From Deferribacteraceae bacterium V6Fe1 (GTDB lineage Bacteria > Chrysiogenota > Deferribacteres > Deferribacterales > Deferrivibrionaceae), in NCBI GenBank assembly GCA_022813675.1, contig CP063375.1, forward strand, positions 632,001 to 696,000: a stretch of 64,000 nt of DNA, given 5' to 3'. The notes beneath the pieces were generated by a model that searched no databases, had not been told where the DNA came from, and worked only from the letters and a program-made list of their open reading frames with translations. Within the stretch, counting starts at the first letter, position 1, and every line of letters begins with the position of its first letter. The translations under genes and the position numbers were made by a program. Below, in pieces: positions 16,012 to 24,925 of the stretch.

Positions 16012-16566
16012 ATGAAAAATAAAAAACATATCGTAATATTTGTGTTAATTGTTTTCACACTAATAACAGGAAGATTAATATATCTCGAAGAACAAGGAAA
16101 CTTTTGGGAAATAAGCAAAAATCGTTTTTATCGTTCCGCACAATTGGATAGCGACGAGCTAGAGAAATACATCAAACAATATAAAATTAGAACCATTATT
16201 AATTTAAGAGGCGACTCAAATGCTCAATGGTACAAAGATGAAATAAATATTTGCAATAAATTTAACATAAATCATATAGATTTATCTCTTAGTGCCACAT
16301 CTGAACCCTCGGAGTCTAAAATAAACAAATTAATATCAATACTGCAAAAAGCATCTTTTCCGATATTGGTTCATTGTAAAGCAGGAGCGGATAGGTCAGG
16401 ACTTGCTACGGCCATATGGCTTGTCACATTTGAAAATAAACCTTATTATATTGCCAAACAGCAGTTATCACTAATATATGGTCATTTCTCTATAGGCCCG
16501 ACAAAGGTAATGGATAATTATCTAAAAAAGTGGTATGAAAAATATAAGAAAAAAGATGTAATATAA
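16012..16566 (+). CDS. Membrane-anchored dual-specificity/tyrosine phosphatase-like protein
   Basis: The 184-residue protein has an N-terminal membrane helix (about 7-24) and a cysteine-phosphatase domain. The P-loop is HCKAGADRSG with nucleophile C122 and R128, and the upstream FYRSAQLDSDEL and IINLRGD match bacterial PTP/DSP-like phosphatases. The single helix probably anchors the domain on the periplasmic side, so the substrate may be a lipid or glycan phosphate rather than a protein. It stands 43 bases before the response regulator. GAGG precedes the ATG. Confidence 0.82.
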   Translation: MKNKKHIVIFVLIVFTLITGRLIYLEEQGNFWEISKNRFYRSAQLDSDELEKYIKQYKIRTIINLRGDSNAQWYKDEINICNKFNINHIDLSLSATSEPSESKINKLISILQKASFPILVHCKAGADRSGLATAIWLVTFENKPYYIAKQQLSLIYGHFSIGPTKVMDNYLKKWYEKYKKKDVI

Positions 16567-16609
16567 TACACCATTTTTTTACTGACTAACTTTGAATGGG
16601 ATAAATAAA

Positions 16610-17290
16610 ATGCGTATACTAATAGTTGATGATGATACTTTTTTACTTGAACAAATCTTACTGGTCTTGAAAAAACAAAGATATTCTGTTGACACAGCTA
16701 AAAACGGGGAGGAAGCTCTATATAAAAGTTTTGAATACACTTACGACGCTATAATTTTAGACATAATGATGCCTAAAGTTGATGGCTTTACCGTTCTTAA
16801 AGAACTTAGAAATGCCAAAATAAATACACCAGTCATATTGCTTACTGCAAAAGGTGATGTCCAAAGTAAAATAAAAGGGCTTGATATTGGTGCGGATGAT
16901 TATCTTGCAAAGCCATTTTCCATGGATGAGCTTTTAGCCAGACTCAGAGCTATTTTAAGAAGATTTTCCTCACAAGCAGAGTCAATCTTGACAATCGGAG
17001 GTTTAAAACTTGATACTGTGAGTAGGACAGTGGCAATAAATAATAAATCAGTTGAATTAACTATAAAAGAATTCTCGATACTAGAGTTTCTGCTTTATAA
17101 TAAAAATAGAGTAGTTTCACGTTTTAGCTTAGCCGAACATGTTTGGGGTGATGAATTTGACCCGTTTAATATGTCAAACTTTATGGATGTTCATATAAAA
17201 AATCTGCGGGATAAACTTGCTGCAGCTGGCTGTAACAATTTCATTAAGACTAAAAGAGGTATAGGCTATATAATAGAGGAAGAAATTTGA
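16610..17290 (+). CDS. OmpR-family response regulator (plus arm)
   Basis: The 226-residue protein has a receiver domain with D8, D9, phosphoacceptor D51 and K101, and a winged-helix DNA-binding domain. The recognition helix contains FDPFNMSNFMDVHIKNLRDK, nearly the same as that of the regulator at 26284-26958. The ATG at 16610 begins MRILIVDDD; the TTG at 16592 would add an unlikely leader. Overlap with the kinase gene is three bases. PmrA/QseB-type regulators bind CTTAAT-like direct repeats, and such repeats are found at 15402 and 27559. Confidence 0.92.
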   Translation: MRILIVDDDTFLLEQILLVLKKQRYSVDTAKNGEEALYKSFEYTYDAIILDIMMPKVDGFTVLKELRNAKINTPVILLTAKGDVQSKIKGLDIGADDYLAKPFSMDELLARLRAILRRFSSQAESILTIGGLKLDTVSRTVAINNKSVELTIKEFSILEFLLYNKNRVVSRFSLAEHVWGDEFDPFNMSNFMDVHIKNLRDKLAAAGCNNFIKTKRGIGYIIEEEI

Positions 17291-18675
17291 AAAAGATTAA
17301 TGTAAAAACAAAAATTGCTCTATTAATATCATTTGCAGGTTTTTTAACTAGTCTGTTCTTTTCCTTAATCCTATATTTTGAGCTTGCCGAACAACCTTTT
17401 GACCTTTTGGATTCTATTCTAAAAGAGGAAGCTACAAGAGTCATAGAATATATTGATAGTGATTTGAAAACGGAACAAGATTTATTAAGAGACTTTAATC
17501 GTTATTGGGTTAAGATTTTCGATACTCAAAGTGGAAAAGTCATTTTTAAGTCTGAACTCGCAAAAAGAGTAAACATAAAACTTCTATCACCAGGCAAGAA
17601 AATAACATTCAAAAATGAAATTTCCAACAATCTAACTGCCTATACCACCGAAGAAAAAAAAGATGTTATAATCAGAGTTAACTCATATAATATTACTACC
17701 CCAAAAGGCACTTATATAGTTCAAATCGGTAGACATATTGAAGGTTTGGAAAATGAAGTTTTAAATCTTTTATCTGTTTTAGTGTATGGATTGATACTAT
17801 CAATGTTTTTATTATTTGTAATAAGTTGGGTTATAGCTGGAAAAATTCTAAAACCTGTTTCAATAATGAAGAATTTAACTCAAGAGATATCTGAAAAAAA
17901 TATTGGAGTTAGAGTGCCTGTAGGAGAAGCTGATGATGAATTTTCTCAACTGGCAAAAACTATTAATAAAATGCTTGACAGACTTCAATATTCTTTTAAA
18001 AAGCAAAAAGATTTTTTATATAATACGTCTCACGAGTTAAAAACACCTTTAAGTACAATAAGGATAGGTATTGATGAGTCTCTTTTAAATACCAGCGAAG
18101 AAATACCTGACAAAATAAAATATAATCTTACTATAATGAGAAAAAGAATCTTAAAATTAGAAAAACTAATTAAAGATCTTCTAAATCTCTCCGCACTTGA
18201 AGCAGAAAATGTTATTGATAAAAAGTCTATAAACATAGCTAACCTTTTAAAATCTCTTATCGATGATTATGAAATTTTGACAAAAGCTAAAAATATAAAG
18301 ATAAATTGTAATATTGAATATGAAAAAGATATTTTGTGCGATGAAAAAAAGATATATAGAGCATTGTCTAATCTAATTGACAATGCCATAAAATATAATA
18401 TTGAGAATGGTACAATAGAAATTTCTATTAAAAAATCAGGTAAATTTTTACTTATTTCTATATCTAATACCAGCATGGAGATTTCGAAAGAAGAACTGCC
18501 CCTTATTTTTGAACAATTTTACAGAATAGAAAAGTCGAGATCAGAAGATGAAGGTGGCTCAGGGCTGGGGCTTGCAATCGTAAAAAAAATTATTGAACTT
18601 CATAATGGCAATATTAAGGTTGAAAGTAAAAATGGCTGGACAACAATAAGTATATCTCTACCGATAAGCAATTAA
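17287..18675 (+). CDS. Sensor histidine kinase (plus arm)
   Basis: The 462-residue protein has two membrane helices (about 10-30 and 163-185) flanking a periplasmic sensor of about 130 residues, then a HAMP domain, the HisKA motif TSHELKTPLST and an ATPase domain (NLIDNAIKYN; GGSGLGLAIVKK). The start is TTG at 17287, overlapping the regulator stop. The periplasmic domain has no recognisable fold and no acidic metal cluster, so its signal is unknown. It pairs with the regulator just upstream. Confidence 0.92.
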   Translation: MKKINVKTKIALLISFAGFLTSLFFSLILYFELAEQPFDLLDSILKEEATRVIEYIDSDLKTEQDLLRDFNRYWVKIFDTQSGKVIFKSELAKRVNIKLLSPGKKITFKNEISNNLTAYTTEEKKDVIIRVNSYNITTPKGTYIVQIGRHIEGLENEVLNLLSVLVYGLILSMFLLFVISWVIAGKILKPVSIMKNLTQEISEKNIGVRVPVGEADDEFSQLAKTINKMLDRLQYSFKKQKDFLYNTSHELKTPLSTIRIGIDESLLNTSEEIPDKIKYNLTIMRKRILKLEKLIKDLLNLSALEAENVIDKKSINIANLLKSLIDDYEILTKAKNIKINCNIEYEKDILCDEKKIYRALSNLIDNAIKYNIENGTIEISIKKSGKFLLISISNTSMEISKEELPLIFEQFYRIEKSRSEDEGGSGLGLAIVKKIIELHNGNIKVESKNGWTTISISLPISN

Positions 18676-18717
18676 GCAATTTTTAACTAACAACAAGCCA
18701 ATAATATGGAGGCTGTA

Positions 18718-19620
18718 ATGAAATTAGGTTTGGCACTTGGTGGTGGAGCAGCTCGAGGTTGGGCTCACATAGGTGTAATTAGAGAATTAGAAGCGCACGG
18801 TATTATCCCAGATATAATTTGCGGGACATCTATAGGCGCATTAGTAGGTGGCTCATATGCAGCCAATAATCTCGACAAGCTTGAAAATGTGGTTTGTTCT
18901 TTGACGAAAATAAATATTATAAAATATATTGGGCTAAATATTCATAAGTCAGGCATTATAAATATGAGCAGATTAGAGGAATTTTTAAAAGAAAATGTCG
19001 CAGATGAAAGTATATCAATTGAGGATTTGTCAAAGACATATGGTGCGGTTGCTACAGATATAAGAAATGGCAAAGAGGTCATACTTACCAAAGGTTCCCT
19101 TCTAAAAGCAATTTGTGCATCCATCTCTTTCCCCGGCCTTTTCCCACCAACAAATCACAAAGACAAATGGCTCATTGACGGAGGGTTAGTAAATCCCATA
19201 CCTATATCTTTATGTAGATATTTAGGTGCAGATATTGTCATTGCCGTTAATTTGAATGAATATATTATTTCAAAATCTATTCTGGATTCTGATTTAGAAA
19301 TTTATACAGATAATAATTTCTTAAATAAAATGGCTGCTTTTTTTGAGAACGTTACCAATCATATATACATACAAAATAACGGAGATAAATCACCATCGCT
19401 TTTTGAAACAGTTGAAAATGCGGTAAATATTACTCAAAACACAATCGCAAAATGTAATATGGTTGCTTATCCGCCAAACATATTATTATCACCAAAGCTA
19501 ACCAATATTGGGTTATTGGATTTTCATTATGCAACGCAAGCAATAGAGGGAGGGAGACGAATCACAAAAAGTAAAATAAATGAAATAAAAAAAGTTTGCT
19601 CCAAGTGGCAAATAAATTAG
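18718..19620 (+). CDS. Patatin-like phospholipase (RssA/YchK-like)
   Basis: The 300-residue protein begins MKLGLALGGGAARGWAHIGV. It has the oxyanion GGGxxRG, nucleophile S38 in GTSIG and D154 in DGG, the catalytic Ser-Asp dyad of PNPLA enzymes. The ATG at 18718 is placed 5 bases after GGAGG; the ATG at 18706 overlaps that site. No signal peptide is visible, so it acts on inner-leaflet lipids. It ends the plus arm and faces the minus-arm operon 13 bases away. Confidence 0.88.
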   Translation: MKLGLALGGGAARGWAHIGVIRELEAHGIIPDIICGTSIGALVGGSYAANNLDKLENVVCSLTKINIIKYIGLNIHKSGIINMSRLEEFLKENVADESISIEDLSKTYGAVATDIRNGKEVILTKGSLLKAICASISFPGLFPPTNHKDKWLIDGGLVNPIPISLCRYLGADIVIAVNLNEYIISKSILDSDLEIYTDNNFLNKMAAFFENVTNHIYIQNNGDKSPSLFETVENAVNITQNTIAKCNMVAYPPNILLSPKLTNIGLLDFHYATQAIEGGRRITKSKINEIKKVCSKWQIN

Positions 19621-19633
19621 GATAACTACCCAA

Positions 19634-20578
19634 TTACTTTTTTATGGTATCTGTTGTAAGATAATATTCATTAAAAAAGAATAAGATAATTCCAAAAGCA
19701 AGAGGTATCAAAAAATAAACTAATCTGAATATCAACAGTGAACCTACCAGTGTGTTTACATCATAGTAGTTTTTTAAATAGAAAATCATTATACCATCAA
19801 AAACACCTGCTCCACCGGGGACATGGCTGCTAACTGCAGTAATTTGTGATACCAAGTAAATAGGTAAATATTTGAAAAAGTCTATATTATGGTTGGGGAG
19901 TAAAAAGTAAAAAATCAGTCCTAAAAGAAGCCAATCAAGAGTGGATATAGTAAACTGAAGTAATAGTATCTTTGGTTTTGCAATTGGATAAAGAGTGACT
20001 CCTGAAACGATTCTTTTCTGTTTTAGATAGGAGAGTATAAAAAATATTAAAACAATTATTAAAGCAATAAGCCCCAGTAGCTTGGCTTGAATGGTAAAGT
20101 TAATAAATGGTAATGACAACGAATACCCGGGCTCTATAAATAAAAACACTATAAAACTAAGAGCAATAAGCCCTAACCAATAAATCCATGAAAATAAAAT
20201 CATATAATTGGTAATAAGTATTGGGTTCATGCCTATTTTAGTCAGATATCTAAATCTCAAAGCACCCCCCATAATCGCACCAAAACCTAAATTATTGTTC
20301 AGAATAAATGATGTTAATGAGTATAAAAATACTTTTTTATAAGGTATTTTTAACTTTATCTGTTTTACCGTAAGCAAATCATAAAAGGTAACAATGAAAT
20401 AATTAAAAGCAGTCAATAAAACCGCCCAAAAAATCATTTTACTATCAATAAATAAAACGGCACTTTTTACCTTTTCCCACGATATGCTGTGAAATATATC
20501 TACAATGAAAACAATAGTAAAGTACAGAATAAATAATATTATTAATATATTAACTGCTTTTAATATATATTTCTTCAT
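19634..20578 (-). CDS. YbhN/UPF0104-family integral membrane protein (MprF flippase-like)
   Basis: The 314-residue protein has eight to nine membrane helices. Conserved patches of the lysylphosphatidylglycerol-synthase transmembrane family are present: LNNNLGFGAIMGGALRFRYL and SSHVPGGAGVFDG. There is no aminoacyltransferase domain. MprF membrane domains flip lipids; this stand-alone version could move the product of the glycosyltransferase in the same operon, but that is inference. It is the last gene of the operon and overlaps the phosphoesterase by four bases. Confidence 0.82.
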   Translation of the reverse strand: MKKYILKAVNILIILFILYFTIVFIVDIFHSISWEKVKSAVLFIDSKMIFWAVLLTAFNYFIVTFYDLLTVKQIKLKIPYKKVFLYSLTSFILNNNLGFGAIMGGALRFRYLTKIGMNPILITNYMILFSWIYWLGLIALSFIVFLFIEPGYSLSLPFINFTIQAKLLGLIALIIVLIFFILSYLKQKRIVSGVTLYPIAKPKILLLQFTISTLDWLLLGLIFYFLLPNHNIDFFKYLPIYLVSQITAVSSHVPGGAGVFDGIMIFYLKNYYDVNTLVGSLLIFRLVYFLIPLAFGIILFFFNEYYLTTDTIKK

Positions 20579-21621
20579 TTTTCTTTTTTTCTCTTTGAAA
20601 ATAGATATTCAAAAAACATATCGACCAACAATGTTATAATAAAGAAAATGAGTATAATTTGTTTTAAATATATTTTGCCTAAAGTAGCAAAATAAAGCTT
20701 GGCAATATTCCAATACTTTCTAATTCCAATTAAAACAACATTTTTATCTATTTTTACAACTTCGGTATTAATATCCTTATCGTTCACATTCACTTTGACA
20801 TAGTGATAAAAATTTGAGCCAGGATCAGTCCCCTTTAGCTCTGCGCCTGCACCGCCAGTGATTATATGTTTTAATCCTCTTTTAGTATAGGCGTAATAAC
20901 CATGTATATGTGACTCAAAAAGTATTGTGACATTATACTTTATAAATAAATCTTCTAACTTTCTTGCAAAATCAGGATCACTTAATGCATGTGCAAACTT
21001 AATTCCACCTCCATTAAAGTCTCTCGGGTCCCAAAGAGGAACATGCATAAAAATAAATCTATATTTTAAATTCTGAGAATTTTTTAACTGCTCCTCAAGC
21101 CAAAACAATTGCTCATCAGATATGTTTCTTTCATTACTATTATCAAGCATAATAAATTTTGAATTCCCCAACGTAAAACTATAATAGAATTTTCCAAAAA
21201 TCGTATGATAAAAATAGTGATTTTCAAAAGCTACATCGTGATTGCCAGGTAATACCAAAGTAGGTATCTGAATATTTTTCCACTGATTTAAAAAAGCCTG
21301 ATAAGTTTCTTTAGTCGGATACATTACCAAATCACCGCCAATTATTGTAAAAAGTAGCCTTTCATCCTTATTTATCTTTTCTATAACATAATTAAAAATT
21401 GAAGAATTTTTATTATCTCCCAAAACTGCAAAAGAAAACTCTCCACCTTTGTACCTATCATTTATTTCCTGCAAAGATTTGAAGTTTAAATCGTGCTCTT
21501 CTATCTTTTTCAAATCACCTAATTCTGTCCAACCCCAAAATATAATTATTAAAAAAATTAAAATTAGTCTTAGATATTTTCTTTTACTGAAATAACCTGT
21601 AATTATTTCACCTGTCTTCAT
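20575..21621 (-). CDS. Membrane-anchored calcineurin-like metallophosphoesterase
   Basis: The 348-residue protein has an N-terminal helix (about 15-32), a phosphoesterase domain and a C-terminal helix (about 318-338), so it is tethered at both ends. Metal motifs are VLGDNK, GGDLV, PGNHD, HVPLWD and ESHIHGYY. The first motif lacks the usual DxH histidine, as in several lipid or nucleotide hydrolases of this superfamily. The catalytic domain probably faces the periplasm. It overlaps the glycosyltransferase by 14 bases. Substrate unknown; a lipid-linked phosphate is plausible. Confidence 0.82.
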   Translation of the reverse strand: MKTGEIITGYFSKRKYLRLILIFLIIIFWGWTELGDLKKIEEHDLNFKSLQEINDRYKGGEFSFAVLGDNKNSSIFNYVIEKINKDERLLFTIIGGDLVMYPTKETYQAFLNQWKNIQIPTLVLPGNHDVAFENHYFYHTIFGKFYYSFTLGNSKFIMLDNSNERNISDEQLFWLEEQLKNSQNLKYRFIFMHVPLWDPRDFNGGGIKFAHALSDPDFARKLEDLFIKYNVTILFESHIHGYYAYTKRGLKHIITGGAGAELKGTDPGSNFYHYVKVNVNDKDINTEVVKIDKNVVLIGIRKYWNIAKLYFATLGKIYLKQIILIFFIITLLVDMFFEYLFSKRKKEK

Positions 21622-22759
21622 AATTTACCTCATTTTGGCTGATAATTTTTACTATTTCTTCAGAAGCAAATGGCTTTTTTATGTTATTTATATTTTCTCT
21701 CATTAACATTAACTTAGATTCATTATACAACAGTCCTAACACTTTTTGCACTAGCTCATGTGAATCTTCTTCAGAAAATTCTGCACAACCATTTTTAGTT
21801 AAATATAATGCATTATTTGTTTCCTGATAAGGAATAGGATCAATCAGAAACATCGGCACTCCACAAGCTAAAGCCTCACTGACAGTCAAGCCGCCTGGCT
21901 TGGTAATAACCAAATCCGAAGCAGTTAAGTACTCCTCAATATTATTTACAAAACCTAATTTCTGTAAATTTATATATTCGTTGCTTTCAAAATATTTAAT
22001 TTTTGCTAATAAGTTTTTATTTCGTCCGGCAATCACTATTAAGTTTAGGTATTTATTAGAAATAAATACCTCTTGAATTATATCAAATATTTTCTTTTCG
22101 TTAATAGCACTCCCAATGAGAATCAAAGTTTTTCTTGAGTCATCAATACCTAATCTCAATTTAAGCTCTTCAGGCTTTAATGATTTACTAAATTTATTCG
22201 CAATAGGGATACCGGTTATATAAATTTTATCGCTACTGACTCCGATCTTTATTAACTCATTTTTTACTTCATTATTTGCTACAAAGTAGTAATCAACATT
22301 TTTATCATACCACATCTTATGTAATCCATAGTCGGTAATGGTTACATATATCTTTCCATGGAATACCCCGTTATCTTTCATCCTAGATAAAATATTAGCC
22401 GGGAGAAAATGTGTGCAAACTGCTATTTCCACTGCATTGTCTTCAATAAAAGATACAAAACCTTCAACGTTATCAAGACTTAACTTATCTATAATATTAA
22501 GTATTTTGCTTTTATCCCTATTCCTATCAGTGATTTTATAAATTGCCTTACAAGCTAAATGGGAATGCTCACCGATAAAATCATACACAGTACTATACGA
22601 CCAGTTGAACAACTTATTTGTAAAAAAAAGTACATCGGTAACATAGTAGCAGATATTATGTTTAGCAAAACCCTCGGCTAGAGCTTTAGCAGCAATTTTA
22701 TGACCGTTACCTGCCGTTACATAAAATAACCCAATTGGTTTACTAGCAACCATAACCAT
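21608..22759 (-). CDS. MGDG-synthase/MurG-like glycosyltransferase (GT28-type)
   Basis: The 383-residue protein has an N-terminal domain starting IGLFYVTAGNGHKIAAKAL, matching the monogalactosyldiacylglycerol synthase N-domain (GxGHxxAAxAL). The C-terminal nucleotide-sugar domain contains ITKPGGLTVSEALACGVPM. Relatives transfer sugar from UDP-sugars to diacylglycerol on the inner leaflet. It is preceded by the DedA-PAP2 gene with a 9-base gap. A glycolipid product, for example during phosphate limitation or cationic-peptide stress, fits the operon but is not proven. Confidence 0.85.
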   Translation of the reverse strand: MVMVASKPIGLFYVTAGNGHKIAAKALAEGFAKHNICYYVTDVLFFTNKLFNWSYSTVYDFIGEHSHLACKAIYKITDRNRDKSKILNIIDKLSLDNVEGFVSFIEDNAVEIAVCTHFLPANILSRMKDNGVFHGKIYVTITDYGLHKMWYDKNVDYYFVANNEVKNELIKIGVSSDKIYITGIPIANKFSKSLKPEELKLRLGIDDSRKTLILIGSAINEKKIFDIIQEVFISNKYLNLIVIAGRNKNLLAKIKYFESNEYINLQKLGFVNNIEEYLTASDLVITKPGGLTVSEALACGVPMFLIDPIPYQETNNALYLTKNGCAEFSEEDSHELVQKVLGLLYNESKLMLMRENINNIKKPFASEEIVKIISQNEVNYEDR

Positions 22760-22768
22760 TCTCCATAA

Positions 22769-24925
22769 TTATTTAGTATTTACAATATGATTAGACGAAC
22801 TGAATTTTAGTTCCAAGATTTTCCCATCAAAATAACTTTCTCTGTCATTATATTTGAATTTTGTAGGTGTACTTATTTGTAGCTCTTCAATATTTATTTT
22901 TTCTGACAGTATCTTTTTTATATCATTGTACACATTTACACTTGAAGCTTCATAATCGACTATTGGAATGGTAATTTTATCCCCTATTTTCTTAAATCCG
23001 ATCTCTTTTACAATTGATATCACATATACGTTATTATTCTCAAATATCTTATGTGTATCCCACAATTTTATTACAATCCTTGGCAAAGATTTGTTATTAT
23101 CAAACAAATATACAAATACATAATCTTGTGGCCTGTTATCATAAAAATCATAAAACACGGGGAGGTATTTAATATCATTTTTAAGATATGAATTTATTGT
23201 TTGCCCAATCTTTTTTGCGGATTTCCTCTCATATTCTCTAAAACCAGAGTTAATCAAAACATGCTCAAACAAATTTATATCGCCGATAAACACGGCCGAA
23301 ACAGGCTTTTTATCTGTCCCAAAAATATCACTGGAAAAAAGCTTCAATTTTCCATTTTGAAAACTTTCTAATAAATTATTGCTCAAATGCTCATATTTTA
23401 CGCCAATAATCTCAGTCTTTTCTTTTAATACCCCTTCTGTTTTAAAATATGAATAAGCAAAATTAACGGATATGGCTAATATTAAAATCAAAGAACACAG
23501 TATTGATTTTACACTATTCTCACTTTCACTCAATTCCCTAATTTGCAATTTTATATTATAATATTCATATGCAGTTATCACAACCGACAACCATAACATT
23601 CCTAAAACATACGCACCAACTACATCGCTAAACCAATGCACTCCTAAATAAATTCTACTTAGCCCAATAAATATAGCAAATGTTATTGCAAGAATCATAT
23701 AAGTATTTCTTAAAAATTTCTTTTTAAAAAACTTAAATATAAGATATCCGGCAAAACCATATAAAATAAATGATGTAAATGCATGACCACTGGGGAATGA
23801 TGGAGTTAGCTCGTTAAAAAAATGGTATATTGCATTAGGGCGCTCTCTATTAAAAGCATACTTAAGCGCACCCAAAAATAACAAACCACCGCTAAAATTT
23901 ATTATGTAAAATATCAATTCTCTATTTTTTTTATTAAAAAACAGTATAATCAAACCGGTTATGAAAAAAATTATGACCGGGATTTGACTCCCTAATTCGG
24001 TAAAAAAGATAAAGACTATATTAACAAAAAACGAATGGAAACTTTGCAACATATAGAAAAGGTTTATATCAAAACTAACCAAAGGATCATTGAAAATAAT
24101 ATCTTCTACAATGCCAAAAAAGATATATGCAAATAACATTGCAAAAATAATTCCTGTAGTTAAAACCAATCCTGTTTCTCTCTTTGGGTTAAGTCTCTTT
24201 TTTATTATTTCAAACACCTGTGGAAATTTATTTTTTATAAGCTTGATAATAAAAGGTTCAATTTTTTCATCCTGAGTAGACAATATGAGTATTTTAATTA
24301 ATTTACTTATAAATTTAAATAAAATTTTAGACACTTTAATGATAATATAAACTAACAAAATCAGGCTTATAAATAATAGACTGAGTTTCCCGAAAACTTC
24401 TTCCACATAATGCCAACTGGCACCAAATAAATAACCACCTCCTATATAAAGAATACCCCATAATATGCCACTTATGACTGCATAAAAATTAAACTTTATC
24501 TCTTCCATCTTCATGAGCCCGGCAAGAAATGGCACCACAGGCCTTACTGGACCTACAAATCGCCCAAAAAAAACACTTTTGCCTCCATGTTTTTGGAAAA
24601 AGACTTTACCTAATTCGATATACTTTTCTATTTTTTTATATATTTTGCTATTCTGTATTTTATTGCCGTAATATTTTGCCAAATAATAGCTGGCTACATC
24701 CGCAATAATAGCTCCAGCTACTGACACAGCAATTAAAATCCATACATTTAAAATCCCCTTAGACGCCAAAAAACCGGTAGTTACCGTAATTATTGCTCCT
24801 GGGATAATAATACCTATAAAAGCAAAAGATTCTGCAAACGACATTAAAAATGATATTACATAAATTAAAGCCTGATGGTTACTTATTGATATTATTGCAT
24901 TCTTAACAAATTCTTCCATCTTCAT
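22769..24925 (-). CDS. DedA-PAP2-LssY three-domain membrane protein
   Basis: The 718-residue protein combines a DedA/SNARE-associated domain (about 1-215, with AFIGIIIPGAIITVTTGFL and FFGRFVGPVRPVVPFLAG), a PAP2 phosphatase domain (about 255-460) and a C-terminal LssY_C-like domain (about 480-700). The PAP2 motifs KYAFNRERP, FPSGHA and SRIYLGVHWFSD are complete. DedA proteins recycle undecaprenyl phosphate or other lipids across the membrane, so flipping and dephosphorylation are joined in one chain. It overlaps the kinase gene by 23 bases. Confidence 0.88.
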   Translation of the reverse strand: MKMEEFVKNAIISISNHQALIYVISFLMSFAESFAFIGIIIPGAIITVTTGFLASKGILNVWILIAVSVAGAIIADVASYYLAKYYGNKIQNSKIYKKIEKYIELGKVFFQKHGGKSVFFGRFVGPVRPVVPFLAGLMKMEEIKFNFYAVISGILWGILYIGGGYLFGASWHYVEEVFGKLSLLFISLILLVYIIIKVSKILFKFISKLIKILILSTQDEKIEPFIIKLIKNKFPQVFEIIKKRLNPKRETGLVLTTGIIFAMLFAYIFFGIVEDIIFNDPLVSFDINLFYMLQSFHSFFVNIVFIFFTELGSQIPVIIFFITGLIILFFNKKNRELIFYIINFSGGLLFLGALKYAFNRERPNAIYHFFNELTPSFPSGHAFTSFILYGFAGYLIFKFFKKKFLRNTYMILAITFAIFIGLSRIYLGVHWFSDVVGAYVLGMLWLSVVITAYEYYNIKLQIRELSESENSVKSILCSLILILAISVNFAYSYFKTEGVLKEKTEIIGVKYEHLSNNLLESFQNGKLKLFSSDIFGTDKKPVSAVFIGDINLFEHVLINSGFREYERKSAKKIGQTINSYLKNDIKYLPVFYDFYDNRPQDYVFVYLFDNNKSLPRIVIKLWDTHKIFENNNVYVISIVKEIGFKKIGDKITIPIVDYEASSVNVYNDIKKILSEKINIEELQISTPTKFKYNDRESYFDGKILELKFSSSNHIVNTK

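Noticed and set aside
18671-18687. PmrA-box-like GTTAAA-AATTG-CTTAAT on the minus strand between kinase and patatin
   Set aside because: It includes the kinase stop codon, points away from the patatin gene and has no -10 at the right distance.
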